64,000 nt of DNA from positions 1,001,009 through 1,065,008 of the forward strand of contig NZ_MU158698.1 of assembly GCF_015210005.1 (NCBI RefSeq). The letters run 5' to 3'. This DNA is from Sphingobacterium hungaricum. Its GTDB lineage: Bacteria; Bacteroidota; Bacteroidia; Sphingobacteriales; Sphingobacteriaceae. This document shows, in pieces, positions 1-7,525 of this stretch; position 1 is the first letter of the stretch; each line of letters starts with the position of its first letter. Below the pieces are notes generated by a model that ran no database searches, was not told the origin of the DNA, and saw nothing but the letters and a program-made list of their open reading frames with translations. Both the position numbers and the translations under genes were made by a program.

Positions 1-5
1 AATTT

Positions 6-2333
6 TTAGGACTTTATAAGCATCTCTTTAAGCGGATAATTGATTTCGCTTTCTCCGTTCACAATCTGCTGATGGTTATTGATCACAACAGACAAAGGAT
101 GCGCCGAATTATTTTGGATCCTAAACGTATTTTTTGAAATCCTGACTTCCAACAAAGATTCGCGAAACGTAATTTTAAACGAAAATGCATTCCAGCTTTC
201 TGGCAAGAAAGGTGTAAAATTCAACTTCCCATTCTTCACGCGCATACCGGCAAATCCTTCAATAATGCTCATCCAGCTCCCTGCCATGGAGGTAATGTGC
301 AAGCCATCTTCCGTATCGTTGTTGTAATTATCCAAATCCAATCTTGCCGTACGCAGATAAAATTCGTAGGCTTTATCTTCGCGTTTTAGCTTTGCAGCTA
401 GAATGCTGTGGATGCATGGCGAAAGCGAACTTTCATGCACCGTTTTTGGTTCGTAATAATCATAGTTTCGTTGCAGAGTCTCTTGGTCATAGTCCTCTTC
501 GAAGAAATACAAACCTTGTAACACATCCGCTTGCTTGATAAACGGCGAACGCAAAATTCGATCCCAAGACCAATTTTGGTTAATCGGACGTTCAGATTTC
601 TGCAGATCCGAAACCGTTAAATCTTCTTTATCCAAATAGCCATCTTGCTGTAAGAAAATTCCTAAGGATTTATCTTCTGGAAAGTATAGATTATCAATAA
701 TATTTTGCCAATCGCTTAATTCTGTTTCTTCAAACGAATTTTTGCTGCATATAATTTCATAGCTCGACAAATCAGCAACTTTCAACGATTCCAAAAGCTT
801 CTTCGTATAATCTAAACACCAAAGGGCTATCCGATTTGTGTACCAATTGTTGTTGACATTATTTTCATATTCATTTGGCCCAGTCACACCGAGCATCACA
901 AACTTGTTTTTGTCTTTGCTCCAATTCACGCGCTGCTTCCAAAAACGAGCAATCGCCAGCAGCACATCCAGCCCAAATTCTGTCAAGTATTTTTCGTCGC
1001 CTGTATAGCGCACATAGTTGTAGATCGCAAATGCAATCGCACCGTTTCTATGGATTTCTTCAAATGTGATTTCCCATTCATTATGGCTCTCAGTTCCGTC
1101 CATCGTAACCATTGGAAATAAAGCAGCTCCATTTGTGAAACCCAAAGTCTGTGCATTTTCAATGGCTTTTTGCAAATGGTTGTGGCGATAAACCAACAGG
1201 TTCCGACTGACTTCCACTGGAGAAGTTGCCAAATAAAACGGCAGGCAATAGGCTTCTGTATCCCAATAGGTCGCACCAGCATATTTTTCTCCCGTAAATC
1301 CTTTCGGCCCTATATTCAAGCGCGCATCTTTCCCTGTGTAGGTTTGATACAATTGAAAAATACTAAAGCGAATGCCCTGCTGTGCCAATAGATCACCTTC
1401 AATGATCAAATCGCCTTCCGCCCATTTATGCGTCCAAGCTTCAGCTTGATTCTGTTTAAGTTTTTCAAAACCCAATGCCGTTGCAGCAGTTAGGATTTGA
1501 GCAGATTTTGCATATAAATCCTCTTGATTGTAATTCAAAGAAGAAACAACAGCTGCGATTTTTTCCAGGCTGATCTGTTCTCCTTGTTTTATCGAAAGTT
1601 CGTAGTGCTTCGCAATGAATTTTTCTTTTCGAACGACCTCTCCAGCAACTTCAAGTTGCGTGTTGTTGCTAAATAATTTATTTGAGGCTTGAATGGCTAA
1701 ATCAAACTGTGTTTTTAAGGTTCTTGTTTGAAGAAAGATTGTATCTTGATCGTCATGATCCCTTACAAAATCCCAAAACTTCGTTTCATAATTGCTGTCT
1801 TCATTTCGTACATCGCCGTCCAAATAAGAAATGATTTTTACTTTTCCTGAAAAATTCACGGCTTCAATCTGGTAGCGCAAGCCTGCGATTTCATCTTGAT
1901 CAATGCTGCAAAATCGGATGGAATTAACTTTAACAATTTTTCCGCTCGTTAATTTCGCTTCGAAAGAGCGCGACAAATACCCATCTTGCATATTCAATGT
2001 GCGGTTGAAATTCAACACCTCACATTGATGCAGATCCAAAACTTCGCCATCAATTTCTATTTCCAAACCAATCCAGTTGATGGAGTTGATTACCTTATCA
2101 AAAGTTTCAGGATAGCCATTTTTCCACCAGCCAACACGAGTTTTGTCGGGATAAAATATACCCGCAACATAGGATCCTTGCAACGTTTCTCCTGAATACG
2201 TTTCTTCAAAATTAGCGCGCTGCCCCATTCGGCCATTGCCAATGCTAAATAAACTCTCTGCTATTTTATTTTTCTGAGGATCAAATCCTTCTTCTATAAT
2301 ATTCCAAGCATCCGCTTTACTGTAACGCTCCAT
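6..2333 (-). CDS. Glycoside hydrolase family 65 phosphorylase, probable maltose phosphorylase
   Basis: This cytoplasmic enzyme is predicted to split maltose with phosphate into glucose and beta-glucose-1-phosphate. No signal peptide is visible. The 775-residue length is usual for GH65. The catalytic segment GVTGPNEYENN places the general acid at Glu488, close to the position known for characterised maltose phosphorylases, and KQADVLQGLYFF and HESSLSPCIHS are typical of the C-terminal half of the barrel. It is the last gene of the minus-strand sus-like operon, 8 bases after the beta-phosphoglucomutase gene whose substrate it would make. That pairing favours maltose phosphorylase over a hydrolase. 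Other GH65 specificities (kojibiose, trehalose, nigerose) cannot be excluded from sequence alone. The stop codon lies 5 bases from the window edge, so the gene is complete. Confidence 0.9.
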   Translation of the reverse strand: MERYSKADAWNIIEEGFDPQKNKIAESLFSIGNGRMGQRANFEETYSGETLQGSYVAGIFYPDKTRVGWWKNGYPETFDKVINSINWIGLEIEIDGEVLDLHQCEVLNFNRTLNMQDGYLSRSFEAKLTSGKIVKVNSIRFCSIDQDEIAGLRYQIEAVNFSGKVKIISYLDGDVRNEDSNYETKFWDFVRDHDDQDTIFLQTRTLKTQFDLAIQASNKLFSNNTQLEVAGEVVRKEKFIAKHYELSIKQGEQISLEKIAAVVSSLNYNQEDLYAKSAQILTAATALGFEKLKQNQAEAWTHKWAEGDLIIEGDLLAQQGIRFSIFQLYQTYTGKDARLNIGPKGFTGEKYAGATYWDTEAYCLPFYLATSPVEVSRNLLVYRHNHLQKAIENAQTLGFTNGAALFPMVTMDGTESHNEWEITFEEIHRNGAIAFAIYNYVRYTGDEKYLTEFGLDVLLAIARFWKQRVNWSKDKNKFVMLGVTGPNEYENNVNNNWYTNRIALWCLDYTKKLLESLKVADLSSYEIICSKNSFEETELSDWQNIIDNLYFPEDKSLGIFLQQDGYLDKEDLTVSDLQKSERPINQNWSWDRILRSPFIKQADVLQGLYFFEEDYDQETLQRNYDYYEPKTVHESSLSPCIHSILAAKLKREDKAYEFYLRTARLDLDNYNNDTEDGLHITSMAGSWMSIIEGFAGMRVKNGKLNFTPFLPESWNAFSFKITFRESLLEVRISKNTFRIQNNSAHPLSVVINNHQQIVNGESEINYPLKEMLIKS

Positions 2334-2341
2334 CTAATTTC

Positions 2342-2986
2342 TTAATTTTTAGTTTGTAATAATGCTAAATTTACCGCTGCCAATGAACCGACCGTAAAAT
2401 CAGCTTGACGCAAATCCTCTGCTTTTCCGATTCCAATGACTTTCATGCCCGCTCTTTTCCCTGCCTCTACTCCTGCCTGCGCATCTTCGAAAACAATGCA
2501 CTCTTGGGGATCGGCTTCTACTAATTTGGCCGCCAATAAAAATACTTCTGGATCAGGCTTTGATTTGCTGACTGAATTTCCATCAACAATTGCATCGAAA
2601 TACGGACTGATGCCTGTCTTTTCTAAAATTAACGGTGCATTTTTGCTTGCAGAGCCCAATGCGATTTTAATTCCATTTTCCTTTAATTCGGACAAGAGTT
2701 CTTTCGATCCAGGCAGTAATTCTTCGGGTGTCATTTCGGCAATCATGTCTATGTACCAATCGTTTTTTAGGGTTGCCAACTCCAGCTTTTCTGTATCGCT
2801 TTTTTCTATGTTTCCCCAGCCTAACAATTTATTCAAACTATCCACCCGGCTAATTCCTTTTAGCTCCTCATTTTGGATTTCGGTGAAAGAAAACCCTAAA
2901 GAATTGGCCAGTTTTTTCCAGGCAATAAAATGGTATTTGGCTGTATCAACCAATACACCATCTAAATCAAAAATACATGCTTTCAC
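2342..2986 (-). CDS. pgmB: Beta-phosphoglucomutase (HAD superfamily)
   Basis: It converts beta-glucose-1-phosphate to glucose-6-phosphate, feeding glycolysis from the neighbouring GH65 phosphorylase. The 214-residue protein opens with the HAD motif FDLDGVLVDT (nucleophile Asp7, general acid/base Asp9). It has the cap-domain signature GISRVDSLNKLLG typical of beta-phosphoglucomutases, then GSASKNAP (motif II), KSKPDPEVF (motif III Lys) and FEDAQAGVEAGKRAGM (motif IV). It sits 8 bases upstream of the phosphorylase gene and 6 bases downstream of the GH13 gene, so it is certainly co-transcribed. Family membership is clear; the beta-anomer specificity follows from the cap motif and the neighbours. 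Confidence 0.93.
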   Translation of the reverse strand: MKACIFDLDGVLVDTAKYHFIAWKKLANSLGFSFTEIQNEELKGISRVDSLNKLLGWGNIEKSDTEKLELATLKNDWYIDMIAEMTPEELLPGSKELLSELKENGIKIALGSASKNAPLILEKTGISPYFDAIVDGNSVSKSKPDPEVFLLAAKLVEADPQECIVFEDAQAGVEAGKRAGMKVIGIGKAEDLRQADFTVGSLAAVNLALLQTKN

Positions 2987-2992
2987 GTGTGC

Positions 2993-4831
2993 TTACTTCT
3001 TTAATTCTATAACTAATGTTTTTTGCTGTGGAATCACAATCGAAGTCAGATTGTCCACTTTTTCTTGAGAAAGAATATTTATTCCGGAGGTAAAACCATC
3101 CAATCGCTGACTGAATCGAGCAAGATCTAAGGTTTTATCCTCCTTTTGATTGTTCATGATAATCATGACCGTTTTATCCTCATTATACCTGAAATAAACA
3201 TAAATATCGTTCTCGGGAATATACTGCATCAGTTTTCCTGTTTGCAATACCGGATTATTTTTTCGGTAATTTGCTAAGGTTTTAACAAAATTAAAAGCTT
3301 CATTCTCTTGCTCTGTTCGGCCTGAAGCGACAAATTTATTGACTTTGTCCTCTTGCCATCCTCCCGGAAAATCTTCTCTGACTTTTCCGTCAGGATCTGC
3401 AAAATTCTTCATCAGAATTTCAGTGCCATAATAAAACTGAGGAATACCGCGCGTGGTCAATAACCAAGCAATTCCCGATTTATAGCGTTCAAAATCTTCC
3501 CCAATTACAGAATAATACCGACTTAAATCGTGGTTGTCCAAAAACACAACATTGCGCGTAGCATCTTCATATAAATAGTCGCTTGCTAAAGTATTGTACA
3601 TACGGGTTAAACCTTCCATCCACCCGGACTTTCCATTCAAAGCATCGTTTATAGACCAATAGGTCTGAAAATCTGTAACCCCTTGCAATTCTGTATCTAT
3701 TCCTTGATTGATTTTATTTCCTTTGGTGAAAAATGCTTGATTTGGCACTCCATGTACCCATGTTTCCCCGAAATAAGTCATTTTAGGATATTCCGCTGTA
3801 ATCGCTTTTGCCCATTCGGCCATGTATTCCAGATCATTGTAAGCGTAGGTGTCTAAACGAAAACCATCGATTCCTGCTTCTTCAATCCACCAGATATGGC
3901 TTTGCGTAATGTAATTTCTGACGAACGGATTTTCCTGATTCATATCAGGCATGTGGCGGTCAAACCAGCCATCAACCATAATTGTCTTATCCACAGCAGC
4001 TGCATATGGATCCATCTGCACTTGTTCGCGGTAATTTGTTTTCGTGTAGGTCGGCCACTGATGTACCCAATCTTTCATGGGCATATCTTTGATTGTGAAA
4101 TGTTCCGTTCCCACATGATTGTGAACCAAATCTTGGATAATTTTAATTCCTTTTTTATGACTTTCGTCAATGAGTTTCTTATACGCTTCATTGCCTCCAA
4201 AACGTGGATCGACATGGTAGTTTTCGGTATTGGCGTAGCCATGATACGATGTTCTTGGCTGATCGTTTGTCAATACAGGATTTAACCAAATGGCGGTCAC
4301 ACCCAACTCCTGCAGATAATCCAAATGTTGCGTAACTCCTTCTAAATCGCCTCCATGCCGAGAGTACATGCTATCCCGATGCACAGCCATCTCATTCATC
4401 CCTTTAACTTGGTCATTTTTTGGATTTCCATTCGCAAAACGATCAGGCATAATCAAATAAATAAAATCTGATGTATTGACACCTTGAAGCTGTAGATGGT
4501 CAGTTCTTCTTGCTTTTAAATCAAATGCTTGCGTAAATTTCTTACCCTTGCCGTCATTAAATTCAAACTTTACTTGTCCGGCTTTTGTCTGCTCCGCAAT
4601 GTTTAAATCCAGGAACAGGTAATTTGGATTTTCAACTTTGTTTACTTTCTCAATAGTTACTCCCGAATAGGCAGTTTGAACAGTATAGCCAGCAATGTTT
4701 TCTCCATAAACTAACAATTGCACTTTCGGGTTTTTCATACCTACCCACCAATGCATTGGTTCTATGCGTTGAACTTGTGCAAAGGAAAGCGTAGCGAAGA
4801 AAAGGAATAAAAAGAAAAAATAAACTCTCAT
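2993..4831 (-). CDS. Exported GH13 alpha-glucan hydrolase (neopullulanase/cyclomaltodextrinase type)
   Basis: It is predicted to cut malto-oligosaccharides or cyclodextrins outside the cytoplasm. All four GH13 regions are present: DLVHNHVG, GFRLDTYAY (nucleophile), YFGETW (acid/base) and FLDNHD (transition-state Asp). The N-terminal beta domain and the C-terminal domain fit cyclomaltodextrinase/neopullulanase architecture. The start was chosen at the ATG at 4831 (612 residues) because it opens directly on a signal peptide, MRVYFFFLFLFFATLSFA followed by Gln. An upstream in-frame ATG at 4861 would add ten polar residues before the signal. There is no lipobox, so it is probably periplasmic rather than surface-anchored. 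It lies between the SusE-like gene and pgmB in the operon. Exact specificity is not determinable here. Confidence 0.9.
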   Translation of the reverse strand: MRVYFFFLFLFFATLSFAQVQRIEPMHWWVGMKNPKVQLLVYGENIAGYTVQTAYSGVTIEKVNKVENPNYLFLDLNIAEQTKAGQVKFEFNDGKGKKFTQAFDLKARRTDHLQLQGVNTSDFIYLIMPDRFANGNPKNDQVKGMNEMAVHRDSMYSRHGGDLEGVTQHLDYLQELGVTAIWLNPVLTNDQPRTSYHGYANTENYHVDPRFGGNEAYKKLIDESHKKGIKIIQDLVHNHVGTEHFTIKDMPMKDWVHQWPTYTKTNYREQVQMDPYAAAVDKTIMVDGWFDRHMPDMNQENPFVRNYITQSHIWWIEEAGIDGFRLDTYAYNDLEYMAEWAKAITAEYPKMTYFGETWVHGVPNQAFFTKGNKINQGIDTELQGVTDFQTYWSINDALNGKSGWMEGLTRMYNTLASDYLYEDATRNVVFLDNHDLSRYYSVIGEDFERYKSGIAWLLTTRGIPQFYYGTEILMKNFADPDGKVREDFPGGWQEDKVNKFVASGRTEQENEAFNFVKTLANYRKNNPVLQTGKLMQYIPENDIYVYFRYNEDKTVMIIMNNQKEDKTLDLARFSQRLDGFTSGINILSQEKVDNLTSIVIPQQKTLVIELKK

Positions 4832-4886
4832 GTTTTTTGGATTATAAAGCGTGCAATTCATAAAAGAATCACACGCTATTCAATGT

Positions 4887-5909
4887 TTAGTTTTTAGTTA
4901 AGGTATAGACTAACGTCGTTGGATTAATCGAGATGGAATAGTTTCCTGCTGTTGCAATGGATAAATTTCCTCCCGAAGCACTTAATGTTCCTGATCCTCC
5001 ACTTCCTAAGCTTGTTCCCCAATCATGGTTTTTACGGAATTTAAATTCTCCAGCCACTAGATCCATTTTTCCTACATAGTTGCCTGCACCATCATTGACA
5101 AATTTCAAATCAACATCTTTGTCCCAATTGCTTCCCGGAACTGCCGCTCCGATAACAGACCATACATCTGCATCGTCTATCGTATATGTCAATGTATTCA
5201 AATCAACAGTTACCAATTTAGCACCTGCTGTGACTGCTGTTAAGTCGCCACCGCTAGTACTCAATGTGCCATTGCCACCATCTCCATAGCCAACATTCCA
5301 ATTTTTTTGAGGTGTGATTTTAAATGTATAATTACCTGTTGTAAAGACTATAACTCCTGAATAGATACCGTTGCCAGTAATAGAAACTAGTGAATCTGCT
5401 GTTTCAGGAACCCAATTTTGATATGCTCCTGGAACGTATACCCAAGAGGTTAAAGGAATCGGTCTTGAAGTAATTTCTACTATACTGCTGTAGATGGCCA
5501 CCGTACTTGATAAGGCCGACTTCAAACGTACTTCCACTTGCGAATCTGCATCAAGCGGTAGGTTCAGCGATGACATTAGGTTATTAAATTCCAAACCCGT
5601 AAACGAGTGTGTGAAGACGTCTTTCGCTAAAACAACTTCCTTGAAGGGTGTAAAACTTGTTCCCTTCAAGCCAAATTCTAGTGAATAGGTGATTCCTGAC
5701 TTGAATCCAAAATCTGAAGGCGTAAGCGTAAAAGTTACTTTGGTATCATTGAGCGTCGCTTTATCAATTGTTACTGCATTTACTGAAGCTGTTAGCGTGC
5801 CCGAAGTTCCTGAATTCGCCACCGTCAATTCTCCTTCCTTTTCACAAGACACAAAGAATGTGCTGATGAATAGGATTAGGATTGCGCTTATGTTTAATTT
5901 ATTTTTCAT
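4887..5909 (-). CDS. SusE-like outer-membrane starch-binding lipoprotein
   Basis: This surface lipoprotein is predicted to bind malto-oligosaccharides beside the SusCD transporter. The signal peptide ends in the lipobox FFVSC (Cys22). After an N-terminal SusE-type domain there are two related modules, one beginning near PGAYQNW and the other near PGSNWDKD. Each carries a glycine/serine-rich block (GGNGTLSTSGGD and GGSGTLSASGGN) and ends in a similar beta strand (LNTLTYTI and PTTLVYTL). This matches the tandem starch-binding modules of the SusE/SusF family. The 340-residue length fits SusE with two modules rather than SusF with three. It follows susD by 17 bases. No catalytic motif is present. 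Confidence 0.87.
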   Translation of the reverse strand: MKNKLNISAILILFISTFFVSCEKEGELTVANSGTSGTLTASVNAVTIDKATLNDTKVTFTLTPSDFGFKSGITYSLEFGLKGTSFTPFKEVVLAKDVFTHSFTGLEFNNLMSSLNLPLDADSQVEVRLKSALSSTVAIYSSIVEITSRPIPLTSWVYVPGAYQNWVPETADSLVSITGNGIYSGVIVFTTGNYTFKITPQKNWNVGYGDGGNGTLSTSGGDLTAVTAGAKLVTVDLNTLTYTIDDADVWSVIGAAVPGSNWDKDVDLKFVNDGAGNYVGKMDLVAGEFKFRKNHDWGTSLGSGGSGTLSASGGNLSIATAGNYSISINPTTLVYTLTKN

Positions 5910-5926
5910 TTTCTTAAATGCTAAAA

Positions 5927-7507
5927 TTAATAACCTGTATTTTGAGTAAGATTTTGATTAGCAATCACATCCGAATTTGGCAGGGGCAATAGATTTCTAT
6001 ATTCATCAATTGAACGTCCTGCTAAAGTACCACCTTTCCATGGCCAGATGTAACTGCTACCAGTCAATCTTCCAAAACGGATCAAATCCGTACGGCGATA
6101 CGCTTCGAAATACAATTCTCTAGAACGTTCTGCCAAAATAAAATCTAAAGTCAACGCCGTAATGTTTCCAGTTGCATTGCCATAAGCACGCTGACGAATA
6201 AGATTAACATATGAAATTGCCTGAGCCAATGAACCTCCAGTTCCGCCGCGAAGTACCGCTTCAGCATACATCAAATACACATCCGCCAATCGGAATAAAG
6301 GAAAATCCAATGAACTAAAAGTTCCTCCTTGCGAAGCACCTGCTTGCCCTGTAGATTTCATGTTTTTAAATTTTGTAATGCGCAATCCGTCTGTAAAAAC
6401 TCCCAAATCATCATTCGTGATTTTATCGCCGAAAAATTGTGCGCGTTTATCGGTAGCTCCCGAATAATCACCAAAGGCCAAAGGCAAAGTGCTCGTTGTG
6501 CGATTGCCTCCCCAACCTCCGGTCGGCACACCAAAATTCGCTGGAATCATCTCTCCATTGATTGTCGAATTGATAATAAAGGTTGTTCCTCCATTATTTT
6601 GTGTCTGCACACCATCGTAATTCAAGCTGAAAATAATTTCATCTTTGCTGGTTGCATAATTGTCCTCCAAAAATAAATTGGCATAACTGCTTGCCAATGC
6701 ATATCCCCCACCGATGACTTTTGTCGTATACGTAATGGCTTCTGTATATTTCGGCTGGTCGATGTAGACTTCAGCGTTCAGGTATAATTTTGATAACAAA
6801 GTCCAGACAGCAGCTTTATCCGCACGCCCGTATTCGTTTTTCTTAGGATCTGCCAATTTAGTTTCTAAATCCAGCAATTCCGTTTCGATGTAATCAAATA
6901 ATTGCGGACGCATAATCTGATTTGGAGCGGTCGTTCCGATTAAATTTTCTTCGGTAACAAATGGCGGATTACCAAACAAATCCATCAGCACCCAATATTG
7001 ATAGGCACGGATAAAACGTGCTTCGTTACGAAACGATTCGATGTCTGCAGTCTGAGAAATATTGCGTGCAGCTAATTTTTCTGGCGTACTTTCTCTCAAG
7101 AATTCATTGACTAAAGTAACCGTGTAAATGCATCTTGTGTAGATACCCTGGATCATGATGTTCGAAGCGTCTGGAGTTCCATAATTCATATCCGGAATAC
7201 CAGGGTCATTCCAGCTGCATAGAGTTTCATCCGACGTCAGCTGCTGAATATTCCAATACAGGCGTAAAAAATCAGATTGCCCCGCATCAATTCCTGCAAG
7301 ATCCGTAGCACCGGGGCCACCACCACCGGTCATTACCAAACTGCCATATACTTTTAAGAAAGCTTGTTGGTAACCTGTAAAATCTTTGTACACCTGCTCT
7401 GCAGTAATATCATTCGTCGGTGTAAGATCTAAAACATCTTTATTACAAGCGGTTAAAGAAGCAATAATCATTGCGCCCATAACAATATTTTTTTTCAAGT
7501 AATTCAT
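5927..7507 (-). CDS. SusD/RagB-family nutrient-binding outer-membrane lipoprotein (maltodextrin locus)
   Basis: It is the substrate-binding lid of the SusC channel encoded immediately upstream (18-base gap). The lipoprotein signal MNYLKKNIVMGAMIIASLTAC has Cys21 as the anchoring residue. SusD hallmarks follow: LDLTPTNDITAEQVYKD near the N-terminus, an early helical region with AARNISQTADIESFRNEARF, the motif ADVYLMYAEAVLRGG, and near the C-terminus FILAERSRELYFEAYRRTDLIRFGR. The 526-residue length is typical. Operon partners (SusE-like protein, GH13, GH65) point to starch-derived oligosaccharides as ligand; that is inferred from context. Confidence 0.94.
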   Translation of the reverse strand: MNYLKKNIVMGAMIIASLTACNKDVLDLTPTNDITAEQVYKDFTGYQQAFLKVYGSLVMTGGGGPGATDLAGIDAGQSDFLRLYWNIQQLTSDETLCSWNDPGIPDMNYGTPDASNIMIQGIYTRCIYTVTLVNEFLRESTPEKLAARNISQTADIESFRNEARFIRAYQYWVLMDLFGNPPFVTEENLIGTTAPNQIMRPQLFDYIETELLDLETKLADPKKNEYGRADKAAVWTLLSKLYLNAEVYIDQPKYTEAITYTTKVIGGGYALASSYANLFLEDNYATSKDEIIFSLNYDGVQTQNNGGTTFIINSTINGEMIPANFGVPTGGWGGNRTTSTLPLAFGDYSGATDKRAQFFGDKITNDDLGVFTDGLRITKFKNMKSTGQAGASQGGTFSSLDFPLFRLADVYLMYAEAVLRGGTGGSLAQAISYVNLIRQRAYGNATGNITALTLDFILAERSRELYFEAYRRTDLIRFGRLTGSSYIWPWKGGTLAGRSIDEYRNLLPLPNSDVIANQNLTQNTGY

Positions 7508-7525
7508 CTCTTTACTTTTATAAAA

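Noticed and set aside
2436-3068. 210-codon plus-strand frame
   Set aside because: It is antisense to pgmB, which has all HAD motifs; the frame encodes a low-complexity Ser/Phe-rich product.
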